Below are positions 24,903-36,729 of a stretch of DNA of 64,000 nucleotides, piece by piece. Position 1 is the first letter of the stretch, and every line of letters begins with the position of its first letter. Source of the stretch: Cruorifilaria tuberocauda (lineage: Eukaryota > Nematoda > Chromadorea > Rhabditida > Onchocercidae); the NCBI GenBank assembly GCA_013365365.1, contig JABVXU010000008.1, forward strand, positions 434,001 to 498,000, given 5' to 3'. The notes under the pieces were generated by a model that worked only from the letters and a program-made list of their open reading frames with translations, ran no database searches and was not told the DNA's origin. A program made the translations under genes and the position numbers.

Positions 24903-27900
24903 ATGATGTCATGGCGTTACTTCAGGAAATGTATCAGAGAGTTACTGCGGATAATTATTTTGGCCTTTTGTTTTATTGGTTTGTACACAATTTTTTCTGT
25001 ATCAAAACTGTCAGCGATTCATCAAAAGGAGCAAAGTGGCATAATAACTGGTGTTTTCATTGGAGACGTTGCTCAGCAGATACAGATTCGTTCGTTTTTT
25101 CTTTTTTTGGAGAGGAAGAGAAGTACAAGAGAAAATTTACTGATTGAGTGAATATTGTAAAGAAACCAAAGCAGTTTTTTGAAGTTATATTGTGGAAAGT
25201 TTTGCAATGCAAAAAAAATCAGTTTTGTCCATCAATAAAATTTTAGTAGATAATGACACTGATCAATTTGCTTCATATAAAAGTTTCGGTAGAAAAGACT
25301 GGCATGATTATGAATTGATGGAACGTGATGCAGTAAGACAGGGTCCTGGTGAGGGTGGCGAACCAGTGGTAATAGAATCTGACGAGTTGAAAAAATTACG
25401 GGTTTGCTTTCTGAATTCTTATTTTAAATTTATGATTATGGAATGGGAATACGGAAAGTCAAACATGCAGGTTCAGTAAATATCATAAGAGTTTTAAAAT
25501 CCTGACAACTCTATCAGATTTCATGCGGAAGTAGTTCAGAAGTTGTAATCTGATCAGCTAATCATTTGACCGATTAATTACTTATTTCATTCTTCTTTCT
25601 ATATTTAGGATGATCTCTATCGTGTAAATGGTTATGATGCCTATGTCAGTGACTTGATTGCTTTGGATCGTTCGGTTAAAGATATACGGCATTCCGGGTG
25701 CAAGAATATGGTTTATCTAGAGAAATTACCCACTGTAGGAGTGGTATTTCCTTTTTATGATGAGGTATGTTCATCGTCAGGATAAAAAATTAAATTTTCA
25801 CCATTATATGATGTTAGTTCTCAACCAACGTATTTTTTCCTGTAGCACAATTCCACGCTGCTAAGAAGTGTATATTCTGTTATAAATCGTTCTCCAAAAA
25901 ATATAATGAAAGAAGTTCTTCTTGTCGATGATGGAAGCACAAAACCGTCCCTGAAAGAACCGCTTGAGGAATTTCTGAAAAAGGCTGGTCTTAATCACAT
26001 CGTGAAAGTTATTCGTACGCAGTAAGTTTTTGAAGTTAACTCAGCAAACTCTTTGAATTCACCTCAAGTTTTTCTACATCTTTCTAAAGGACTTTTTACT
26101 GATTTAGAAAAAGAGAAGGATTGATTCGAGCACGTCAATTGGGTGCAAGGCATGTAACGGCGGATGTGATTGTGTTTTTGGATGCACATTCAGAAGCAAA
26201 TTATAACTGGTTGCCACCACTCATCGAACCAATTGCGCTTGATTATAAGTAGATTTTGTGATTGATTCGATTGTAAATTTGCAAACTTTAGCAAAGTTTG
26301 GTTTTAAATCCGTAGAATTATAGCTTCATTTAAAAAAGTTGTTTTACTTTATGAAAGTCTGCCTCACATTCACAGATGTATAATATGTTTCTTTCAGGAC
26401 AGTAGTTTGTCCTTTTATCGATATTATTGATTGTAATACTTACGAGTACCGTGCACAGGATGAGGGTAGCAGAGGTTTGAGATTTTTATTTTTTTTTCGT
26501 TTTTTTAAAAAAAAACTAGAAAGTTGAAATTTCTAACTTTCAGGTTCTTTTGATTGGGAATTCAATTATAAGCGCTTGCCTTTAACAGAAGATAATAAGA
26601 AAAATCCAACGCGTCCTTTTCACAGTCCCATTATGGCTGGTGGATATTTTGCCATCAGTAGGAAATGGTTTTGGGAGTTGGGAGGTTATGATGAGGGTCT
26701 TGAGATATGGGGCGGTGAACAATATGAATTATCTTTCAAGGTTTGTTGCGATCTTTTTTTTTAACGCAAACAATTCTCTTTTTTAAATTTCCACTTGTCG
26801 CCACATCGTTAAAATTATTCTTTTCGTGTCACTATCTATCAAAGCACTGGATTTACGTTGTTTTTCGAAAACATTGTTACTTTCATTTCTAATGCTCAAA
26901 AGAAAAAAGTTATTTGAAGTCTTTTCAGCTTTCGATGTGGTTGGTATGCTGAAATATATGTTATGGATGGTAGTATTACCATTTGAGTAGATTGAAATGA
27001 AATAAAATAATAAAAATATGTAGATTATTTCTTCGAAATTTCTGCTTAACGAGATATTATTAGGTGTGGCAGTGTCATGGTACGATGGTTGATGCTCCTT
27101 GTTCACGAGTTGGACACATTTATCGCTGTAAATATATACCTTTCCCAAATCCAGGTGTCGGGGATTTCATTTCCAGAAATTATAGAAGGTAGATTTCTAT
27201 TTTTTGTATCGAGCAGATAATAAAGCATCGAAAGTTTGAAATTATCAAGTGAAAGAGTTTTCAGAGTCGCCGAAGTATGGATGGATGAATATGCGAAATT
27301 TTTGTACAAGCGTAGACCACTATTGCTCACTGTTGATTTTGGTATGGTATGTTAATCTGAAACTAAAGTTTTCAACAATTGATTCTTACCGATCAATTAC
27401 TAAAATTAAATTTAAATTTATCGCCTTGTCGGTGATTTCTTCTACCGCGACAAGATTTAATTTCTTCCTTTCTAGACGAGAGTGTTCTTTCTTTCCTGTT
27501 ATTGTCGACGATCTTCTTTGACCGTGACAGTCTTTCCTTATATTCGTAAGTAAGCAAACTGTTAGCCTTTACGTCAGGCAGATGTGATTGCTGATACTTT
27601 GCGTGTACCTCAAACTTGGGTAATTAACCTACAATAACACGACATTAACACATTAAAAAATTTCGCAATATCCAGACGAGTATTAAAGACGATATTCAGT
27701 CAGACAAAGAGATACGGTAATCGTTATACCCTTTCGTTAAGCAGCCACCCTCCTTGAAACCAAACCTTTTAATGCTTTATAGTTTGGTACTTTCTTTATT
27801 CTGGAGGAGGAGGATCTTGACCAATCAAATTTCAATTTTAAGAACAAAGGATTTCGTTAACAAAGCTTGTAAAACCACAAACATGCATTTAGCTTACAAT

Positions 27901-28930
27901 ATCAAATCCAGAACAAAGGATTTCATCATCCTTCATTTCCTCGCTTTTCCAGCGACACGCCTCAAGAAATGTTTTTAGGTGATCTCAGTAGGCAGAAAGC
28001 AATTAGAAAAAGGCTTAAATGTAAATCGTTTGATTGGTTCATGAAAGAGGTTGCTTTCGATCAGGAAAAATACTACCCTGCAGTAGAACCCGAAGATAGC
28101 GCTAAAGGTCAAGGACGTTTATATTTTTCTTCATTTTGGTTTGTGCAGATCGTTTGTTTGATCTAAAATTTCTTAACACTTACATAAATAAATTATACAG
28201 GTGAGCTTCGCAATGTTGCAGCGAATAAATGCGTGGATACACAATTCAAAGAGGCCGAGAAAAAGTTTGGTTTACGGAAATGTATCAGTGATGACCCAGT
28301 CAATAATGGCGAACAGGTAAATATTATTTCTTTAGCTGCAGGACTTTTTTAATTTCTTTCTCTAATTCACTTTAAAATTTGGAGATCTGCTAAATTTTTG
28401 AGAACTTTCGATTGACATTTTGGCGTGAAGTACGACTCGATACTCGTTCAATGTGTTTCGATGTTTCAGTTTCTGTGAATCAAGCGCCTATTGTTTTATT
28501 TTCGTGGTAATTTTTGGAATGAATTTCCCATAAGTTTTCAGCTTTAAAAATTCTGTTTTTTGATGAACTCGAAGGAGTAGTCGAAGTTATAGAGATCTCC
28601 TTTCAGTACCTCAATTTCTTGTTTTTTCAAGAAGAGATAGTGTAGATCGAATAGTAAGAGACGCTGAATTTTTCTATTAAATTTAAAATTTTTTCCAGCC
28701 ATGGCATGCAAGGTAACCAACATTTCAAATATCTGCCTGACAAACAGCAGATATACCATCCAATTAGTGGTTTGTGCATGGATTGCGATGTGGATCGAGG
28801 AGAAATTTTCATGAATCCCTGTGACTCGGAACGACGAAGCCAGAAGTGGACATGGACAAAAATTAATCTGAAATTGATTCAGCAGCGTAATGAAAAAAAA
28901 GGCGTAGACTTAGTGAAATACTCGGAATAA
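24903..28930 (+). CDS. GALNT10: Polypeptide N-acetylgalactosaminyltransferase, GALNT10-like
   Basis: Golgi type II membrane enzyme that starts mucin-type O-glycosylation by moving GalNAc from UDP-GalNAc to Ser/Thr. Thirteen exons join in frame to 610 aa, the size of human GALNT10: 24903-25050, 25247-25401, 25609-25764, 25846-26021, 26108-26248, 26398-26474, 26544-26740, 27064-27188, 27265-27341, 27979-28107, 28201-28316, 28403-28506, 28699-28930. A short cytosolic N-terminus and an anchor helix ([15 protein letters not shown]) are followed by a stem. The GT-A domain has [37 protein letters not shown] (metal-binding DxH, here DAH), [11 protein letters not shown] and CSRVGHIYR. The ricin-type lectin domain starts near residue 460 ([13 protein letters not shown]) and contains [13 protein letters not shown] and [18 protein letters not shown], which fit GALNT10 better than other isoforms. 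Exon 1 to 2 is the least certain junction. Intron 9 carries an SL1-like sequence on the other strand. Confidence 0.94.
27609..27629 (-). ncRNA. SL1-like spliced-leader sequence (relic or atypical SL RNA gene)
   Basis: On the minus strand, 27629 down to 27609 reads the nematode SL1 leader with a single T missing near its 5' end (21 of 22 bases). It is followed at once by GT (GAG|GTAC), which is where the donor of an SL RNA sits. Downstream, to about 27500, I see no clear Sm-site (AATTTTTGG type), and no 5S rRNA is nearby, although filarial SL genes usually lie in the 5S repeat. It could be a pseudogene, an orphan copy, or chance; chance is unlikely for 21 bases in 64 kb. It lies inside intron 9 of the GALNT10-like gene, antisense to it. 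Confidence 0.5.
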
Positions 28931-30916
28931 AAAAGTTTTAATTCTGATTTAATTCATAATTAAGTTTCTTTTAGTCTGGAGTAACATCACCAAGGGTACA
29001 AGAAGAATCGCCATTAAATACATCGATATCGACATGAAACAAGTGGAACTCTTCAACATTTAGATTGTCTAATTACTCTATAAAAGAATCAAACACAACT
29101 TGCCAGCATTGCCATACCATATCTCTAGGTTCTTTATCTTATTTCGTTTAATGATTTCATATAATAACTAGAAAACTGATTTGATTGGATTTACGGAGGT
29201 TGCATTTTTATCGTGTCGGTTTTTTATTGGATTTTACTCATTCCTGAGTACATGAGAAAATGTTTCTAGTCCTCCGTCTTTTTGAAAGTTTTTTTGAAGT
29301 TCTATTTCTTTCAAATTTTTCATTAACAAAAATGAAGAAAATTCGCATTGGTTTGTACCAATGGATCTTCAAAATTGTGTACTGCAGATGTTTCGTAATT
29401 GCATTCCGATTGTTTTGTTAGCTCAGCTGTAGAAGTATCATATATGGAGGTATTTTCGGGATGTTCTTTACAGTTCAATATGATACTTTGTCAATTACTC
29501 ACAAACTTCTAACCTTTATAATTGGATTATCGGCATGTTGGATTAAGCTACGAAGACTAAAATGCTTTTCATTACTTTGATAAATTACAGAGCTCTTTTT
29601 CTATCCATGAAATCTGGTTTTTCACCACAAATTTCAATGATTTTGGTGGTTTGGGACAGTTTCAGACAATGTAAATATTTATTGAGAAAGCAAATCGTTT
29701 AGCATGCCAATAATGAATCCTTAGATGGTCTTTCTTGTTTTACATAGTGTCGTAGTCTTTATAAATTGTCTTTGGTACTTGTTTACCTTTTTTATTCCTG
29801 TTCTGATGTCGTAATAGAACATAAATGGAGTAGGGATTTTAATAATTGCTCAAGACTGGAGGAGATATGAGTACCAGATCACAATTTACATATTGCAAGG
29901 CTTACATGGAGTTTATTACTTTTTCGTTAATTCGTAAAGAAGCTTTCACTTTGGAATATCATGAGTTTCATTAGGCTGTTCTCAACAATGCAGAAATTAG
30001 AAATGTTTCTGTTCCAGAATATTCCAGAGTATTACATTTTGGATATTGAGGCGATAATAATCGCTTTCTTGCTGTAATCTGGAATGAAAGATAATTACTA
30101 GTTTGAAATTTTTGGAAGATTTTTGTTCGAAGTTGGTTATATAGATCTGTTCCGAATAATGGATTATTTGATATGTAAGTAGTCCATTATTTTCTAGGTT
30201 TAACTTATCATTGTAGGTGAGCAAAAAATTCTATTGAATTGACTACAATTTGATAACAAAGAAACATTTCTAGGCCAAGAAGGACATTTTAAATCTCAGT
30301 TTACCGAATGAATGTTGCATGTATTGGATGCGGTAAGGTTTGCAATAACCAAAAACCGTAGAATCGGCTAACTTTTAATTATTGATGCAGATATTTATTT
30401 CGTGGATATAATCTGGGAAAAGTATTAAATTAAAAAACCCAAATAATTTGGAAATTTTCCATTGAAACTAACAACAGGCATGGCGCTAGATAAAATGATA
30501 TTGGTTTGAAAGTGGGTGGCCTAGCCCTGTTAACATTTTAGCAGCTGGAGGAAAAAGCAGCAACTCTTGGATGGTGCAATCTGTTTTGGAACAGTGTGGA
30601 AAAACGGAACGATTATTGCTTCACGCATAAATAATGCACATTCTGTATGTATATGTACATTTTAGGAATATTTTGCTTGAGATCACTGTGAAGTGGAACA
30701 GATGATAGTTAAAGGATTGAAATGGAGAAGAGAAAATTACGGTTCATTTCCCAAAGATGAGATAGATAGGTATTTTCCATGTTTTCATGTATTCCTATGA
30801 TCTGGTAATTCATGTCTATACATATATTATATATGCAACAAATAAAATACACGTACGTTTGGTTTTTCTGTTGATGCATTAAAATTATTTTTTTCTGGTA
30901 ACTTTTCTATTTTCAT
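28931..30916. other. Gene-poor region left of the inverted repeat
   Basis: About 2 kb of AT-rich sequence after the GALNT10-like stop codon. Apart from the expected 3' UTR I see nothing. The 75-codon frame at 29997-30224 (-) has no recognisable features. Confidence 0.5.
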
Positions 30917-31625
30917 CTTTTTCTGTCACCATGCTACGCAGAATGAACTGTTTGCGATCTTGAAACAATTCTGCACTTATTAATACGGTAATAAAAGGTC
31001 ATGTCATGTTTGTTGCATACATGCATATAGTACTTAAATACTGTTTTATATTTGCGTCAAATTCCATTAGTTAGCTAAAAGCATCTAAATCTGTGTGCGA
31101 AAGTCAACAATTCATAAAAGTTTGACTAATCCAACTGTTCGAAAATTTCAAAAACTCATCGCGTCGAACTACGAAGTTCTTTGATCATTCTATAAAAGTC
31201 ATATTTTTCAAATAAATTGTTCGTTAAACTCGGACGTTAAATTTAAGTTGGCAAATTGGACATCCAAAAACTTAGCTAACAGTGAAAAACCAGGTTTTCT
31301 CATTGAAACAAGGATGTATTAAATATTTAGATGTATAAATCATCAGATGCCATCATAGAGAGAAAAGAGAAAGAAAATAAACACACAATTTGGTTCATAT
31401 AACCAAGATAATTTCACTCACTGCAAAAAGAAATTGTAGTAGCTGCTTCAAAAAGTTATGCACATAATAAATAAAATTACGTCAAAAAAATTCTATAGAT
31501 CCAAGCTTCCTATCCCACGACTTAAATTTACACCGAAAAGGTTTTCAACTCAAGAATTTGTAGGCGAGGATACTTGTTTGCCAGTATAAATTTTATTATT
31601 CATGGATCCTTCAGGCAACAAATTG
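30917..31625 (+). repeat. 709-bp inverted repeat, left arm
   Basis: 709 bases that recur as the reverse complement at 33512-34220. Reading both arms side by side I find one difference (C at 31350, paired with a base that reads T in the other arm) and no gaps. The arm is AT-rich and has no open frame of 60 codons. Outside 30917 and inside 31625 the similarity stops abruptly. No target-site duplication is visible at the outer ends (outside bases ...TTTCAT on the left and AAATTC... on the right). Confidence 0.96.
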
Positions 31626-33511
31626 ATAAATGAGAAGCACGACCCCTTAAAAATGTAAAGAGCATTTGGCACAAAGTTTGGAGTTTTCAACCAGTTCGAC
31701 GCAAAAGTTTTCACTAAGTAAAATGAAATTTATGCTTTTTGATAACGTTTCAGAACAGATATTATTCTGTTCGTAATTTTCGTTTTAGAGATAAGTCTCT
31801 TTAATTTCAAAACATTTGTAAATTTGTTGGACAAATTTTTAGAAATTTCAAATAAACTAAGAAAACACTGTTATAATATCAAATATGCTGTTTTTGACAT
31901 TTTTACAGGTGTACTGTTCTCAGCTATTGCAGTTTGCAAATAAGCGGCACACAGAGAAAGTATGGAAATAATTTCAATTTAACGAAGTCCTTTTTACTTG
32001 GAAGTTTATTATAATTGATGTTTCGGTACTTAATTCTCTTATGTATTTTCCAATTTTCTCCACCAAAACAATACCCAATCCATTATTAGTATCTTTTTCT
32101 CAATAACCATTCAGCTAAAGTTTGGATTTTATTAAATTCATCATATGTATTTAAATAGAATAAACTAATCGGTATCTTAGAATTCCTCATGAATGAATAG
32201 TGTTGATTATTTTGATTGAAACTTTACCAGCGGAATGTAAAAAGCGAACACAACATTTCCTTTCATTTTTCTCAAATCTCACAAAATGAATTATTTGGAG
32301 CTAATTACTGCAAATAAAATAACATGAGTTGAATGTCTATATCACATGATCATTACAATTAAAATTTATCTGATGCAGATGGTAAAAGAATAAATAAAAA
32401 CGTGTTATATAGATGGTACAAATGCTGAGAAAATACCTCAACGTCTCAAATCTTAGATAAGAATCGAAAGCAGGAATATTTAAAACATGTTACACAGTTA
32501 GGATAAGAATAATCAAAGGAGTAATAAAAATGATCAAGAGGTGAATAAAACTACTAGTTTAGTTTTTTTGCCGACTTTTTTTCTTTAAATAATTGAAATT
32601 ATAAGTTCGTTTTGCAATTGAAAAATAACTATTAATTTGAGCTTTCGCAACACTTATTTCGGTTATATAATCTATACCACTGTTATCAGTTACTTCGTGA
32701 TATAAATCCCATTTTTAAATTGATATACTTTGTTAGTATCAAAAAAATCTGTTGATATTCGATATTGATTTTCTAGTGAAATATTTCGATTTCCTGCGAT
32801 ACAAAACGAACGATCACTTTCTTATACGGCAGTATGGTATATTTATAATTAATTTAATGTAATCAAATAGTAGAAACGAATGATGCTTATGAAGGTATAA
32901 CTACCATTAATTTTGAATAGCGGAGCATTATCACTTATTGTGATCTTGAATTCAGCAATTTTCAATTAAGAATCTCAAGAATTTCGTGTTTTTCGAGCGA
33001 AATATAATCATAACCAAGTCGTACCAATATCATGAAGTAGTTGCAAGGATTTAAGATAATCAGCATTATATCAATCAGTAACTTGGACCATTATTTAGAC
33101 AAATAATTTTTAAATTCATACGATGGTTTCAAACGAACTTTTCAAATGCAGGATGAATATACCTAATGGAATTATCTCATTTATTATGATAATCAAATAA
33201 TACAAAATCAAATAATACGAAGTTTTAGGAAATTCTAAGAACTTCACTGAGATGTATAGAATAACAACACTTTACCGCTATTTGAAACGCGGTAATCGAG
33301 TGCCATAGGCATCAGTCAGTGATTTAATTACTTAATCATTTTGTTCCACTGCAAGTACCAAAAGTTGCGATAAATTTACAAGTTCGTTGGTAAATACAAT
33401 GAACCTTCGAATTTACGAGTAACAAATAGAGTATAAAATATTTTCAAAAATTTTTACAGAGTTGAAGCTTTTCTGTTTTTGAATGTAATAATATTTTTGA
33501 ATGTAGAATAA
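31626..33511. other. 1.9-kb spacer between the inverted-repeat arms
   Basis: AT-rich (A+T visibly well above the flanks), with no open frame of 60 codons on either strand and no recognisable transposase, integrase or reverse transcriptase fragment. It carries one copy of a 48-bp dispersed repeat (31831-31878). Confidence 0.7.
31831..31878 (+). repeat. 48-bp dispersed repeat, copy 1
   Basis: 46 of 48 bases match 36209-36256 in the same orientation (differences in the TTTTT/TTTCT and AAACT/AAACC positions). One copy lies in the inverted-repeat spacer, the other about 4.4 kb to the right, just downstream of the nuclear receptor gene. Confidence 0.85.
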
Positions 33512-34220
33512 CAATTTGTTGCCTGAAGGATCCATGAATAATAAAATTTATACTGGCAAACAAGTATCCTCGCCTACAAATTCTTGAGTTGAAAACCTTT
33601 TCGGTGTAAATTTAAGTCGTGGGATAGGAAGCTTGGATCTATAGAATTTTTTTGACGTAATTTTATTTATTATGTGCATAACTTTTTGAAGCAGCTACTA
33701 CAATTTCTTTTTGCAGTGAGTGAAATTATCTTGGTTATATGAACCAAATTGTGTGTTTATTTTCTTTCTCTTTTCTCTCTATGATGACATCTGATGATTT
33801 ATACATCTAAATATTTAATACATCCTTGTTTCAATGAGAAAACCTGGTTTTTCACTGTTAGCTAAGTTTTTGGATGTCCAATTTGCCAACTTAAATTTAA
33901 CGTCCGAGTTTAACGAACAATTTATTTGAAAAATATGACTTTTATAGAATGATCAAAGAACTTCGTAGTTCGACGCGATGAGTTTTTGAAATTTTCGAAC
34001 AGTTGGATTAGTCAAACTTTTATGAATTGTTGACTTTCGCACACAGATTTAGATGCTTTTAGCTAACTAATGGAATTTGACGCAAATATAAAACAGTATT
34101 TAAGTACTATATGCATGTATGCAACAAACATGACATGACCTTTTATTACCGTATTAATAAGTGCAGAATTGTTTCAAGATCGCAAACAGTTCATTCTGCG
34201 TAGCATGGTGACAGAAAAAG
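33512..34220 (-). repeat. 709-bp inverted repeat, right arm
   Basis: Reverse complement of 30917-31625 over its whole length with a single mismatch seen. Together the arms and spacer span 3,304 bp (30917-34220). Confidence 0.96.
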
Positions 34221-36729
34221 AAATTCGTCAAGAGAAATGGCAAATCAAACGGCAGTTCAAATTTGGCGAAGGTTAAAATGTTCTATGGTCGATCAAACAC
34301 GTGGAGGAAATAAATGATTCGCGTTATCAATAAGGTGTGATCCTTGTCTATCCTAGGTGTATGAGAGTGCTGTATCAATCACATATCATTGCCAGTACCG
34401 TAATTAGTTAGTAGTTGTCATATTGATTAATTACAATTTTCAGAACAACTGGAAAAAGTCAATAATATATTAGTGTTTGTTCTTCATGTAGATATATGTG
34501 TGAATACAGTGTTTAGAAATCAGGTTCTTTTTTCAACATATAATAATTCATTTTTAGATCTAACTTTTGATTATATCTAATCATTCTATTCATTTGAAAT
34601 ATAAATTTGCGTAAGGTTTTGAAGATGCATAACCAATGATTTCTTTTATAATTATATACAAAGAGTCGGCAAACGTACATTAAAGAATTAAGTTCTGCAC
34701 TAACGTCAATAAACTGTTTCAGTTCTATAAATAGATAAATATTTGAATGTATTGTAAATAAGTTGCTTTCGGTAAGTCCCACTTTTTCACTTTTTGATAC
34801 TAATAGTACTTCAAGAAAGGATCAGGATTAGCATTTTCTTGCATGTTTGAATAGCACCCTTCGTCTTATACTCATCCGATTACCTAGTTATTGATACATA
34901 TTTTCTAGACTTGTCGGCATCGCTCCAAAAAGTTCGCTCTTCGTCGTATCACTCCATATTGTAAATAAATCTCGTGGAATACTGTAAAGAGTTAATCGAC
35001 TTTCTGCTTATAAAGGATTGTTCCTGAAATTCTAAATAATGTGTCACTATTCCTTACAAATCCATAAATCACTTACTTTCTATCTGTCTGTTGGTGAGAA
35101 AGAAATCCAATGTCTTCGTCCTCATTTCTTTTCCTCTCTAAAATCCTTTTAAAGTTATTTGTAAGGGAAAATATAAATCGCATTGCGAGGTGTATATTCC
35201 CTTGGCAAATAGACCAAAATGTTTGCTGTAGTTTTCATAATTGGAGTATGACTGATTTTGTTTAGCAGAACAGAGCAGAAGAAAGATTAATTATGCGAAG
35301 AAGGCTTGTTAACAATGTTACCCGCTGTGAATCCATTCCACTGTAAATATTTTCGCGGAAAGAAGTTTGATATTAAATTGTGAACTATACTGATCTTCAG
35401 ACCATTCCTTCGAAATCATATGCAATGATCAGCTATGGCTCAATTAACTTTATTATGTGCCAATATCACTTATTAGAATCTCATATCTTTTCCATATTTT
35501 TTGTCTTATATAAAGAATATCAGAATAGTTCCGGAAGATCTGAAAACGAAACAAGACGATATTTAATGTGGAACTTTCAACTCTAATTTCATAATAATAA
35601 ACAAATTAGGATAGTTATCAACTAGCATCATTTAACCGTGCATTAATATCATTAGAAAATTCATATCTCCAATGATCTTTCTCACATTATCAGAAAACAA
35701 TTCTTCCTGCACTAATTCTTCTGTTTTCATAATAAAATTAGCCACTTGTTTATGGGACTTAAAATTGATAAATAATGAAAAGTCCGAATGATACAGTAAA
35801 CTATGCTTCTTTCAGCATTGAAATATTATTGTACAGGAAATTGGTCACTAAATTCAGCACAACTACGAATCTCTACTAAGAGCAATGCTCGTGGTACTAG
35901 GTCATCCTTATGTGTTAAACACGCGATTTCATAGCCTAATACCATCGTATTCATCTAACGAACAGCCTGCCTTCATATATAATTTTGATGAGTGCTTTTG
36001 TTGTGTTGAAATACAAAGGATATTTGTTGTACCTCTTTGTATGAATTTTTAAAGATTATGCATTTTAGGTGAAAAAAATAAATAAATAAATACATATATA
36101 ATGTCAAATCACCGAACTAATATCAAACTAAGCATATATCTCCTGCAAAACACCGGAAGTGAGCACCTTCATGTCCGTTTAAATTTGACCAATGCCAGGA
36201 ACAGGTGAACAAATTTCTAGAAATTTCAAATAAACCAAGAAAACACTGTTATAATAATATATGAGGTTAAGATCAGCCATCACTAGCAGATCAGTGAAAT
36301 GACCAAACGAAGAAATACTAATGTGAAATTGGTTTCGGCTATATGCGCTACGTTCGTTCCCACGCAGTTGTGCCACCATAAAAAATAGAGAAATGAGTGA
36401 TGGAACTTCTAACACGCTTGGTCATAGTAAATATGATATTGAAATAATAAACAACATATTTATAATTTGATCATACTAGTAAACAGTAGCTTACTTCATT
36501 GTACCGGAAAAATTCATATTAAAATTTTTCGAATTAAAGGAGAAAGCTAATAATTGTATTTTTTCATATCACATAATGAAGCTTTTAACCCGTCATTGCC
36601 TTTTTTTTAAAAAACAATGCTATGATTGTAATCGATACACCTAGTTGATAATCCGGAAAATGTAGCAGAAAAGGAAAGAAGTATTCAAGCTGACAGCAAA
36701 ATCTTACTGCCTGATTACAAAGATAGAAG
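34221..36729. other. Gene-poor region between inverted repeat and nuclear receptor gene
   Basis: About 2.5 kb, AT-rich. Copy 2 of the 48-bp repeat is at 36209-36256. Open frames at 34513-34782 (-), 35380-35586 (+) and 36179-36415 (-) show no domains or good splice context. It includes the 3' side of the nuclear receptor gene. Confidence 0.5.
36209..36256 (+). repeat. 48-bp dispersed repeat, copy 2
   Basis: Partner of 31831-31878 (46 of 48 identical), same orientation. Confidence 0.85.

Noticed and set aside
30917..34220. Interpreting the inverted repeat as a DNA transposon with long terminal repeats
   Set aside because: No transposase frame and no target-site duplication at the ends; left as an unclassified inverted repeat.
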